This document shows, one piece after another, positions 34,375 through 40,811 of a stretch of 64,000 bases of DNA (position 1 is the first letter of the stretch; each line of letters starts with the position of its first letter). Both the position numbers and the translations under genes were made by a program. Source of the DNA: Cyanobacteria bacterium SIG26 (GTDB taxonomy: Bacteria; Cyanobacteriota; Vampirovibrionia; Gastranaerophilales; Gastranaerophilaceae); NCBI GenBank assembly GCA_015152555.1, contig SUTS01000011.1, forward strand, positions 1 through 64,000, in the 5' to 3' direction. The notes below the pieces were generated by a model. It searched no databases and was not told the DNA's origin. It saw only the letters and a program-made list of their open reading frames with translations.

Positions 34375-34923
34375 ATGCCACAAAACGGAGTGTATGATTT
34401 ACTAAAGATGTTAGAAATAGCCTTGGATGAAGGTTATTCTGTTTTAAAATACACTATAGTAGACAAAAAGGAAATTGAAACATTAATTGACGGTATTTAC
34501 TCAGCGTTACCGCCTGAAGTTCAAGAAGCGAGATTGTTTTTGAAACGTAAAGAAGAAAGAATAAACGAAGTTCAACAACAAGCTGCAAAGATTTTGCAAG
34601 ACGCTCAAGCAGAAGCAGACAGAAAATTGTCAGAATCTGATCAGTTGAAGGCGATTGAACGTGAAGGTATCAGAATTAAAAATGAAGTTGTTGAAGATTG
34701 TGAAAAGATTAAACATATAGCTTTGCAGGATGCTGAAAATATAAGACTTCAAGCAACAGAAGAAGCTATGAAAATCAGAGAAGGTGCAGAATTATACGCA
34801 GAACAAGTTTTAACAAGCTTGGAAGGCAATTTAGCACAACTTCAACAAGTTGTTAAAAATGGTCAAATTTATATGGAACAGTTGAGAGCAGATTCAAATA
34901 ATAGATATGCTTCTCATCGTTAA
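34375..34923 (+). CDS. Coiled-coil protein resembling DivIVA/ATP synthase b-type helices (unknown)
   Basis: The N-terminal 70 residues form the domain shared with the previous gene. Residues about 60-150 form one long charged helix (AKILQDAQAEADRKLSES, NIRLQATEEAMKIREGAELYAEQVL). It has the alanine/glutamate-rich character of F-type ATP synthase b subunits or DivIVA-type coiled coils but no membrane segment, so it is not an ATP synthase subunit. The ATG is preceded by GGGATAAGGG. It is followed by a terminator. A scaffold role is possible but not shown. Confidence 0.6.
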   Translation: MPQNGVYDLLKMLEIALDEGYSVLKYTIVDKKEIETLIDGIYSALPPEVQEARLFLKRKEERINEVQQQAAKILQDAQAEADRKLSESDQLKAIEREGIRIKNEVVEDCEKIKHIALQDAENIRLQATEEAMKIREGAELYAEQVLTSLEGNLAQLQQVVKNGQIYMEQLRADSNNRYASHR

Positions 34924-34947
34924 TTAGAAGTCGATAAAAAATACAAA

Positions 34948-34975
34948 AGCGGGGCCAAGAATAGCTCCGCTTTTT
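34948..34975 (+). terminator. Intrinsic terminator
   Basis: AGCGGGGC (34948-34955) pairs with GCTCCGCT (34964-34971) with one G-T pair and is followed by T. It separates the coiled-coil gene from the rpmG operon. Confidence 0.75.
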
Positions 34976-34997
34976 GTTTAAAAAGTTTACAATTGGA

Positions 34998-35025
34998 TTG
35001 CAATTTATTTTGTTTGCGTTAAAAT
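34998..35025 (+). promoter_or_regulatory. Putative promoter of the rpmG-secE-nusG-rplK-rplA cluster
   Basis: TTGCAA (34998-35003), a 16-base spacer and TAAAAT (35020-35025). The transcript would start near 35032, just upstream of a terminator-like leader hairpin. Confidence 0.45.
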
Positions 35026-35043
35026 CATGATATAAGCCGAAGG

Positions 35044-35068
35044 AGAATGTGTTAATCACATTCTTTTT
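35044..35068 (+). promoter_or_regulatory. Attenuator-like hairpin in the rpmG leader
   Basis: AGAATGTG (35044-35051) pairs with CACATTCT (35057-35064), followed by five T, and lies between the promoter and the rpmG start. It may be a partial terminator that lets only part of the transcripts pass. Confidence 0.5.
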
Positions 35069-35109
35069 AAATAGCAAAGAAATAAGTAAAAGATAAAGGA
35101 AATAAAACA

Positions 35110-35277
35110 ATGGGTATCAAAGGAAAAAATGACAGAATGGTAGTTTTAGCATGTGAAGAATGCAAAGAAAGAAACTACACAACAACAAAAAACAAAAAGA
35201 ACCACAAAGAAAGAATGGAACTTAATAAATATTGTCCAAAATGCAAAAAAACAACTGCACACAAGGAAACCAAGTAA
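35110..35277 (+). CDS. rpmG: 50S ribosomal protein L33
   Basis: This 55-residue ribosomal protein is [13 protein letters not shown]..., with two CxxC pairs ([10 protein letters not shown] and [11 protein letters not shown]), the zinc-binding form of L33. AAAGGAAAT precedes the ATG. It stands at the head of the classical rpmG-tRNA-Trp-secE-nusG-rplK-rplA string. Confidence 0.93.
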   Translation: MGIKGKNDRMVVLACEECKERNYTTTKNKKNHKERMELNKYCPKCKKTTAHKETK

Positions 35278-35320
35278 CCAATTTTTCTAAAAAGTGTACT
35301 GGGGAGAAATTCCCCACTAT

Positions 35321-35393
35321 GCGTCCTTAGTTCAGTTGGTAGAACGTCGGTCTCCAAAACCGGATGTCGAGGGTTCGAGTCCTTCAGGGCGCG
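35321..35393 (+). tRNA. tRNA-Trp (anticodon CCA)
   Basis: A cloverleaf of 73 nucleotides. The acceptor GCGTCCT (35321-35327) pairs with AGGGCGC (35386-35392), with a T-G pair. The anticodon loop is CTCCAAA, anticodon CCA, the T loop is TTCGAGT, and the discriminator is G, as expected for tRNA-Trp. It lies between rpmG and secE, the conserved bacterial position. The CCA end is not encoded. Confidence 0.93.
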
Positions 35394-35420
35394 AGTTTTA
35401 TAAAATAAAAGGATTATAAA

Positions 35421-35612
35421 ATGAGTCAAGCAGTAGAAGCAATTAAAACGTATTTTAAAGGTGTAAAAACAGAATGGGGCAAAGTAAGTTGGCCGGAAAG
35501 AAGACAAGTTCTTTTTGAAACAGTGTTTGTCGTATTTATTGTAATTGTGTTCACTGCTGCGATTTATTTAATGGATTTAATATTCAAAGGTATACTTAGC
35601 CTAATTAAGTAG
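35421..35612 (+). CDS. secE: Protein translocase subunit SecE
   Basis: This 63-residue single-span SecE has the conserved cytoplasmic helix and hinge WGKVSWPERRQVLFETVFVV and one membrane segment (about residues 35-60). It stabilises SecY. It sits directly before nusG, the standard order. Confidence 0.94.
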   Translation: MSQAVEAIKTYFKGVKTEWGKVSWPERRQVLFETVFVVFIVIVFTAAIYLMDLIFKGILSLIK

Positions 35613-35641
35613 AAATTAAGCATAAATGATGAAGGTGGCTT

Positions 35642-36280
35642 ATGACTAAAAAAGAAAAAACAATGGAAGAACAATTGAACGAAGATATTTTAGCAGAACA
35701 AGCTCAGGCTGAGGCTGAAGAAATAGCTGCGGCAGAAGCAAAAGAAGCTAAGAAAAACCAAAAAAGATGGTACATTGTTCACACATATTCAGGATACGAA
35801 AATAAAGTTAAGGTAAACTTAGAAAAACGTATTGAATATATGAATATGGGCGATAAGATTTTTAGAATAGAAGTTCCGCAAAAAACCGTAACTCAAATGA
35901 AGTCCGGTAAAAAACAGGAAAAAGAAGAAAAAATCTTCCCAGGCTACGTTCTAGTAGAAATGATTATGGACGAAGATAGCTGGTATGTAGTAAGACACAC
36001 TTCAGGTGTAACAAAATTTGTAGGTTCAGCTAAAAAACCTATTCCAGCGCGTGAAAGTGAAATCAAAAAGATTCTTCACAGATCAACATCACAAGTTGAA
36101 AAGATTGAACTTGATGTTAAAGCAGGTGATAAAGTTAGAATTATTTCAGGTCCATTTGCAGACTTTGATGCGGATATTATTGAAGTTTATCCTGATAAAT
36201 CTAAACTTAGAGCAAATGTTTCAATTTTTGGTCGTGAAACGCCAGTTGAATTGGAATACAAACAAATCAACAAATTATAA
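35642..36280 (+). CDS. nusG: Transcription termination/antitermination protein NusG
   Basis: NusG binds RNA polymerase and links transcription to translation or Rho. The NGN domain starts at KRWYIVHTYSGYENKVKVNLEKRI and the C-terminal KOW domain is in KAGDKVRIISGPFADFDADIIEV. The first ~40 residues are an acidic Ala/Glu/Lys-rich extension. The total of 212 residues is slightly longer than the usual 180. Confidence 0.95.
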   Translation: MTKKEKTMEEQLNEDILAEQAQAEAEEIAAAEAKEAKKNQKRWYIVHTYSGYENKVKVNLEKRIEYMNMGDKIFRIEVPQKTVTQMKSGKKQEKEEKIFPGYVLVEMIMDEDSWYVVRHTSGVTKFVGSAKKPIPARESEIKKILHRSTSQVEKIELDVKAGDKVRIISGPFADFDADIIEVYPDKSKLRANVSIFGRETPVELEYKQINKL

Positions 36281-36336
36281 TAGTGTTAACCCTTCGGGAA
36301 AACTGAGGGAATTAACAATAAGTTAGTACAAATAAT

Positions 36337-36364
36337 GTGGAAGGGACGCCCCCGTTTGAACCAC
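36337..36364 (+). promoter_or_regulatory. Structured leader before rplK, candidate L1 operator
   Basis: An outer stem GTGG (36337-36340) with CCAC (36361-36364) encloses AA, an inner stem GGG (36343-36345) with CCC (36350-36352), and an unpaired 3' side CGTTTGAA. The same plan occurs before rplA at 36810. It resembles the asymmetric-loop binding site of ribosomal protein L1 in 23S rRNA and its operon mRNA. Confidence 0.5.
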
Positions 36365-36378
36365 AAAAGGAGAAAAAA

Positions 36379-36804
36379 ATGGCAAAAAAAGTAGTAGGAA
36401 AAATCAAGCTTCAAATCGAAGCAGGTAAAGCAAATCCATCACCACCAGTTGGTCCTGCATTAGGTCAACACGGTGTAAACATCATGGATTTTTGCAAACA
36501 GTTTAACGCTAGAACTGAATCACAAGCTGGATATATCATTCCGGTAGTTATCGATGTATATGAAGACAAGAGTTTCACATTCATCGTAAAATCACCACCA
36601 GCTCCTGTATTGATTAAAAAAGCATTAAATATCAGTAAAGGTTCAGCAACACCAAACAAAGATAAAGTTGCTGAAATTACAAGAGCACAATTAGAAGAAA
36701 TCGCAAAAATCAAAATGAACGATTTAAATGCAACAACAATGGAAGCAGCAGTAAAAATGATTGCTGGTTCATGCAGAGCGATGGGTGTTACAGTTGTAGA
36801 CTAA
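36379..36804 (+). CDS. rplK: 50S ribosomal protein L11
   Basis: This 141-residue protein has [44 protein letters not shown], the standard L11 N-terminus, and the C-terminal RNA-binding domain ending in [14 protein letters not shown]. The ATG at 36379 has AAGGAG upstream; the longer frame from 36337 has no sense as protein. It is 49 bases upstream of rplA. Confidence 0.97.
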   Translation: MAKKVVGKIKLQIEAGKANPSPPVGPALGQHGVNIMDFCKQFNARTESQAGYIIPVVIDVYEDKSFTFIVKSPPAPVLIKKALNISKGSATPNKDKVAEITRAQLEEIAKIKMNDLNATTMEAAVKMIAGSCRAMGVTVVD

Positions 36805-36809
36805 TAAGA

Positions 36810-36836
36810 TGGAAGGACGCAAGTCCGTTACTACCA
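36810..36836 (+). promoter_or_regulatory. Structured leader before rplA, second copy of the motif
   Basis: TGG (36810-36812) pairs with CCA (36834-36836); AA follows, then an inner stem GGAC (36815-36818) with GTCC (36823-36826), closed by the GNRA tetraloop GCAA, and a 3' unpaired stretch GTTACTA. The plan matches the leader before rplK. Confidence 0.5.
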
Positions 36837-36853
36837 CGAAAGGAAAATAAAAA

Positions 36854-37576
36854 ATGGCAAAAGTTACAAAAAAACAAAGAAAAATGCAAGAAATGCTAGA
36901 AGGTTTCGCACAACCATCTACAGCAGTTGATGCAATAAAAAAATTACAAGAAATTTCAAAAGAAGTTTCAAAATTCAATGAAACAGTTGAATGCCACATG
37001 CGTTTAGGTATTGACGTACGTCAAGCAGATCAACAAATCAGATCAACAGTAGTATTACCAGCAGGCTTAGGAAAAGAAGTAAGAGTTTGTGTAATTGCGA
37101 AAGGTGCAAAAGCAACCGAAGCAACAGAAGCAGGCGCAGAATTTGCTGGAGCAGAAGAAATTATTGATAAAATTTCTGGCGGTTGGTTTGAATTTGATAC
37201 ATTGATTGCTACACCGGATTGTATGGGTATGTTAGGTAAATTAGGTAGAGTATTAGGTCCAAAAGGCTTAATGCCAAACCCAAAAACCGGTACTGTTACG
37301 ATGGATATTGCAAAAGCAGTTAAAGATGCAAAAGCTGGTAAAGTAGAATACAGAGCAGACAAACAAGGTATGATTCACTGTCCAATTGGTAAAATTCAAT
37401 TCTCAGAAGAAGATCTTGTTAAAAACTATGCTACATTAGCAGATGCTGTATTGAAATCAAAACCATCTTCAGCAAAAGGTACATTCGTTAAATCAGTTTA
37501 CTTATCAACTACAATGGGTCCTGGTATCAAATTAGATCCAAAAACATTTGCAGCTGAAGTAAAAGAATTAGTGTAA
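36854..37576 (+). CDS. rplA: 50S ribosomal protein L1
   Basis: This is a 240-residue L1 with the signature [21 protein letters not shown]1 binds 23S rRNA at the L1 stalk and, in many bacteria, represses its own operon by binding mRNA; the two structured leaders at 36337 and 36810 are candidates. rplJ and rplL, which follow in most bacteria, are absent. Confidence 0.97.
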   Translation: MAKVTKKQRKMQEMLEGFAQPSTAVDAIKKLQEISKEVSKFNETVECHMRLGIDVRQADQQIRSTVVLPAGLGKEVRVCVIAKGAKATEATEAGAEFAGAEEIIDKISGGWFEFDTLIATPDCMGMLGKLGRVLGPKGLMPNPKTGTVTMDIAKAVKDAKAGKVEYRADKQGMIHCPIGKIQFSEEDLVKNYATLADAVLKSKPSSAKGTFVKSVYLSTTMGPGIKLDPKTFAAEVKELV

Positions 37577-37598
37577 TTACCTAATTAAAAGCATTAAA

Positions 37599-37629
37599 AA
37601 AGACCTTGAGAATTTCTCAAGGTCTTTTT
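37599..37629 (+). terminator. Intrinsic terminator after rplA
   Basis: AAGACCTTGAGA (37599-37610) pairs with TCTCAAGGTCTT (37614-37625), loop ATT, followed by T. It ends the ribosomal/nusG cluster. Confidence 0.85.
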
Positions 37630-37701
37630 ATTTACAATTATATTATAAGGGCACGAAATATATAATTGTCAAAAACCTAATACTTATGTGTATAGCTAGA
37701 A

Positions 37702-37974
37702 TTAAGCTATATAGCAAACATGAGGTTTTGGAAGTTTGTCTTTATAAACCATTTCACCTGTACGCCAATCATATACTGCAGGGCGTTCTTCTTTGGCTAT
37801 CGGATGAGGTTTATCATTTTTACCAACTTTCATATTTCCACTAATTCCACCTTGTTCTGGTAAATCACAACCTACTGCTGGAACTAATTTTTTCAAGAAA
37901 TCAGGTCTTTTATCTGAAGTTCCATCATTTCTTGGGGCAAAACTTGTTGATATTGGCATAATTCCTAAAGACAT
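37702..37974 (-). CDS. Unknown small protein (90 aa)
   Basis: This is a 90-residue basic protein with no signal peptide, no membrane segment and a Pro/Gly/Lys-rich composition. The C-terminus contains DWRTGEMVYKDKLPKPHVCYIA. A clean AAAGG ribosome site precedes the ATG. It is a single-gene unit next to the tRNA-Val region. Not recognised. Confidence 0.5.
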   Translation of the reverse strand: MSLGIMPISTSFAPRNDGTSDKRPDFLKKLVPAVGCDLPEQGGISGNMKVGKNDKPHPIAKEERPAVYDWRTGEMVYKDKLPKPHVCYIA

Positions 37975-38124
37975 AACTACCTACCTTTCTTTTTTTTCTT
38001 TTCGGGGATAAACTTGACTTTTAGTATTCGTATTAAATCATTTTTTTTAGAGATTTTGCTATTAAGCTTTACAAATTCATTTTATTTGTTACAATAATTA
38101 ACATAAGGGTAGGCGATAATCACC

Positions 38125-38142
38125 CACAGAAACGACAGTTTC
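38125..38142. repeat. Short palindrome AGAAAC-GACA-GTTTCT, copy 1
   Basis: CAGAAACGACAGTTTCT here and AGAAACGACAGTTTCT again at about 38228-38243, both flanking tRNA-Val fragments. Each can form a six-base-pair hairpin. Confidence 0.65.
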
Positions 38143-38158
38143 TAACTAACATAAATAA

Positions 38159-38223
38159 GGGCGATTGGCACTCTGCCGAACGAGAACAATTAAGTATTGT
38201 TCGAGTGAGAGGGGTAGCGCACC
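38159..38223 (+). pseudogene. Broken tRNA-Val 5' half
   Basis: GGGCGATTGGC at 38159 and GGTAGCGCACC at 38213-38223 match the acceptor/D-arm of the intact tRNA-Val, but about 40 bases with a different hairpin (GAACAAT...ATTGTTC) interrupt the D loop. No anticodon or T arm follows. Confidence 0.6.
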
Positions 38224-38227
38224 TGTT

Positions 38228-38243
38228 AGAAACGACAGTTTCT
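38228..38243. repeat. Short palindrome AGAAAC-GACA-GTTTCT, copy 2
   Basis: This is the second copy, between the broken and the intact tRNA-Val. Confidence 0.6.
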
Positions 38244-38257
38244 GGCATATAGTGTAC

Positions 38258-38330
38258 GGGCGATTGGCGCAGTTGGTAGCGCACCACATCGACATTGTGG
38301 GGGTCACGTGTTCGAGTCACGTATCGCCCA
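38258..38330 (+). tRNA. tRNA-Val (anticodon GAC) with C33
   Basis: A cloverleaf of 73 nucleotides. The acceptor GGGCGAT pairs with ATCGCCC, the D arm is GCGC...GCGC, the anticodon stem is CCACA/TGTGG, the loop is TCGACAT, the T arm is ACGTG/CACGT with TTCGAGT, and the discriminator is A. The anticodon reads GAC (Val). Position 33, almost always U, is C here. The gene is followed by a good terminator. It could be a functional minor tRNA or a decaying copy; the intact stems favour function. Confidence 0.8.
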
Positions 38331-38391
38331 AATAAGGAGGAAGTTAAAACTTCCTCTTTTTTTATACGTGACGAGAACACACAAGGCGTGA
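38315..38391 (+). repeat. Direct repeat containing tRNA 3' end and terminator, copy 1
   Basis: 77 bases from AGTCACGTATCGCCC (the tRNA T-arm/acceptor end) through the terminator and ACACACAAGGCGTGA. They are repeated at 38485-38561 with one mismatch, an offset of 170 bases. Confidence 0.9.
38337..38363 (+). terminator. Terminator of tRNA-Val
   Basis: GAGGAAG pairs with CTTCCTC across a short AT loop and is followed by seven or more T. Confidence 0.85.
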
Positions 38392-38484
38392 GCCTTGTCT
38401 TGTTCGAACGAGGAGCGAGCAGAGGGCGAAAGGCGGGGCGTTGAGACCCGACTGCAGACCCGTTTATTGCGAGCGACTCAAGAC

Positions 38485-38561
38485 AGTCACGTATCGCCCA
38501 AATAAGGAGGAAGTTAAAACTTCCTCTTTTTTTATACGTGACGAAAACACACAAGGCGTGA
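38485..38561 (+). repeat. Direct repeat containing tRNA 3' end and terminator, copy 2
   Basis: The copy has one mismatch (G to A at 38545). It carries an orphan tRNA 3' end ATCGCCCA (38493-38500) and a second terminator (38507-38533) with no intact tRNA in front. Confidence 0.9.
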
Positions 38562-38590
38562 ATATTGTTAATATTCATACATAATAAAAA

Positions 38591-38618
38591 AAAGAACCTT
38601 AAAGGTTCTTTTTTTACT
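38591..38618. terminator. Bidirectional terminator
   Basis: AAAGAACC pairs with GGTTCTTT, with T runs on both strands. It ends the minus-strand ACT-domain gene and closes the tRNA region. Confidence 0.7.
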
Positions 38619-38639
38619 ATATATAACTAAAATTTGCAT

Positions 38640-38921
38640 CTAAATTTTGTGCATATTATCAACAATCTCTTTTTTCTGAACCCAGATTTCCATACCTAAT
38701 TTTTGTCCAGTTGAAGTAAGCGCCTCTTTAATATCCTTAAAAGAATATTGAGAGTTTGCGATATTACACAACATGAACATTACAAAATGTCCTTGCATAA
38801 GTGTTTGTTTGATATCTTCGATATTAACGTCATATTTAGCCATAACTGTAGTTACTTCAGCAACGATACCTACTTTATCTACACCTGAAACTGTAACAAT
38901 AATTTGGTTAGCAATTGTCAT
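38640..38921 (-). CDS. ACT domain protein (UPF0237 family)
   Basis: This 93-residue single ACT-domain protein (QIIVTVSGVDKVGIVAEVTTVMAKYDVNIEDIKQTLMQGHFVMFMLC) belongs to the UPF0237 group. ACT domains usually bind amino acids and regulate partner proteins. It overlaps the symporter gene by one base on the minus strand, suggesting a regulatory link to amino-acid uptake. Confidence 0.88.
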   Translation of the reverse strand: MTIANQIIVTVSGVDKVGIVAEVTTVMAKYDVNIEDIKQTLMQGHFVMFMLCNIANSQYSFKDIKEALTSTGQKLGMEIWVQKKEIVDNMHKI

Positions 38922-40552
38922 TAGTTACCTCCGTTTAAAATACCTTTATCATCAACGGTAGCAGTTTCTGCAACCGGAGTTGGCTCAACTATTTCTAAGG
39001 ATTCGGAATGCCACTTTTTATAAATCAATTTACCTAGATTGTGTCTTTGGCAATAAGCTTTAAGTTCTTTTTTAACTTCAGGAGCTAAGATATAAAGAAC
39101 AATAACGTTTGGCACACACATAGCAACCATCATCGCATCAGTGATATTGATAATAGAATCAACATTCATCGCAGAACCAATAATGATAAATAAACAATAA
39201 ATAATATTAAATGTTAATACACGTTTTTTACCTTCACCGAGTAAGAAAGTCCACGCTTTTTGACCGTAATAAGCCCAAGAAATCAAAGTAGACATCGCAA
39301 ATAAAACAGCGATAATAGATAGAATGATTGGGAAGAAAGATATTACGGATTGGAAAGCTGCAGATGCAAGTTCAATTCCATTAGGGTTAGGAGTTATACC
39401 AGCATGTCGAGCGGCTTCAACCGTAGCGACAGCAGGTTTCCATGCTCCGGTTACAACAATTACAACAGAAGTAAACAAGCATAATACCCCGGTTAAGAAA
39501 GTTTCCAATAAAGCAACAAACCCTTGAGAAACAGTTTCTTTAGTTTGAGCAGCCGCATAAACAATAGCCGCAGCCCCAGTACCAGCTTCGTTAGATTGAA
39601 CAGAGCGTCTTAAGCCTAAAATCAAAACTCCCAAAAATCCAACAGAAACTGCTTTAGGAGAAAAAGCTTCTTGTAAAATTAAGCCTAAAGCTGCAGGAAT
39701 ACCTTTTATATTAACTAACATAACTATTAATCCGGAGATAATATACAATAAACACATTGCAGGAGTCAAAATTGTAGTAACTCTTGCGATACCTTTAATA
39801 CCACCCATTACAACCAAACCAATAAGAATAGCAGCGATAGTACCGACAATCCACGCATAACCGTGTAAAATACTACTTTCACCACCTGTAATAAAAATTA
39901 ATTGATGAGCAGTTTGATTGATTTGAATCATATTACCACCAGTAATACCGCCACCAATACAAAGTATAGCGAAAAGTACGGATAAAGGTTGACCTAATTT
40001 TCTCAACCCTTTTCTTGTTAAACCGTGAGCGATATAGTGCATTGGTCCGCCCGAAACTGAACCATCGAGGTTAAATCTTCTATATTTAACAGCCAAAGTA
40101 GCTTCAACGAATTTAATTGACATACCTAAAATTGCACCTGCGAAAATCCAAAATGCAGCACCAGGTCCACCGAGCGAAATAGAAATTGCAACCCCTGCAA
40201 TTGACCCAATACCAATAGTTCCTGATAAAGCAGTAGCCAAAGCTTGGAATGAAGAAACTTCACCACAATCATCACCTTTTTCACCAGGTTTAATAATTAA
40301 ATCAATAGCGTGTTTGAAACCCCAAGCTGCAATACCTCTGTAATAGAACGTGAAGAAAATCCCTGCAATAAGAATCCATAATACGATAATAGGAATTTCC
40401 ATATTAAAGATTTTAATTGGGAAAAATATAAATTTAGCGATGGCATCTGTAACAGGCGCAATATTTTTATCGATAAATTGGTCAACGTTCATTGCCCAAA
40501 CACTTTGCATACTGCACAGTAGCATCATTAAAAAAGTTAAAAATTTCTTCAT
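38921..40552 (-). CDS. Sodium:alanine symporter family protein (AGCS)
   Basis: This 543-residue transporter of the alanine/glycine:cation symporter family has 10-11 membrane segments, and its core motif ALATALSGTIGIGSIAGVAIS is the AGCS signature. A hydrophobic N-terminal lead (MKKFLTFLMMLLCSMQSVWA) looks like a signal sequence, which is unusual but seen in long AGCS members. It probably imports alanine or glycine with sodium. The start at 40552 has AAAGGA upstream. The following ACT gene overlaps it by one base. Confidence 0.9.
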   Translation of the reverse strand: MKKFLTFLMMLLCSMQSVWAMNVDQFIDKNIAPVTDAIAKFIFFPIKIFNMEIPIIVLWILIAGIFFTFYYRGIAAWGFKHAIDLIIKPGEKGDDCGEVSSFQALATALSGTIGIGSIAGVAISISLGGPGAAFWIFAGAILGMSIKFVEATLAVKYRRFNLDGSVSGGPMHYIAHGLTRKGLRKLGQPLSVLFAILCIGGGITGGNMIQINQTAHQLIFITGGESSILHGYAWIVGTIAAILIGLVVMGGIKGIARVTTILTPAMCLLYIISGLIVMLVNIKGIPAALGLILQEAFSPKAVSVGFLGVLILGLRRSVQSNEAGTGAAAIVYAAAQTKETVSQGFVALLETFLTGVLCLFTSVVIVVTGAWKPAVATVEAARHAGITPNPNGIELASAAFQSVISFFPIILSIIAVLFAMSTLISWAYYGQKAWTFLLGEGKKRVLTFNIIYCLFIIIGSAMNVDSIINITDAMMVAMCVPNVIVLYILAPEVKKELKAYCQRHNLGKLIYKKWHSESLEIVEPTPVAETATVDDKGILNGGN

Positions 40553-40692
40553 CTTCTATCAATCCTTTCAAGTTCATAAAAAGGCTACTTACCTTAGGGT
40601 AAACCAACCATAATTACTAAAATTATAGCAGAAACATGCCGGCAAAGCCGTTAGATAGAACATGTTGTTACTATCTGTTACATAAAACCAAA

Positions 40693-40720
40693 GCGGCGGG
40701 CTGATTACACAGCCCGCCGC
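40693..40720 (-). terminator. Strong GC-rich terminator
   Basis: GCGGCGGGCTG (40693-40703) pairs with CAGCCCGCCGC (40710-40720), loop ATTACA. On minus it is followed by TTTGGTTTTA. It ends the SNF2-helicase transcript before the symporter gene. Confidence 0.75.
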
Positions 40721-40811
40721 AAAAATATTTAATTCTCAAATATAATTAGTAATTGATTTTCCAACCATCATATTTAAGTTTTATGTTTTTTATCATACTA
40801 GCGCTTTATAG

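Larger units (their letters stand above)
37975..38639. other. tRNA-Val region with degenerate tRNA copies
   Basis: The 665 bases hold one intact tRNA-Val gene, broken copies of its 5' and 3' parts, two copies of its terminator, a short palindrome in two copies, and a GC-rich insert (38392-38484, 56 of 93 bases G or C by hand count). No protein gene is credible; one frame crossing the region is made of repeat debris. Confidence 0.7.

Noticed and set aside
34375..34923. ATP synthase b subunit
   Set aside because: The long helix looks similar, but there is no N-terminal membrane segment and no neighbouring atp gene.
36337..36378. Upstream extension of rplK from GTG at 36337
   Set aside because: The translated extension has no conservation, and the DNA forms the structured leader; the ATG at 36379 has the ribosome site.
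38120..38578. Minus-strand open frame of 152 residues across the tRNA-Val region
   Set aside because: It is made of the tRNA, its repeats and terminators; the protein has no codon or composition support.
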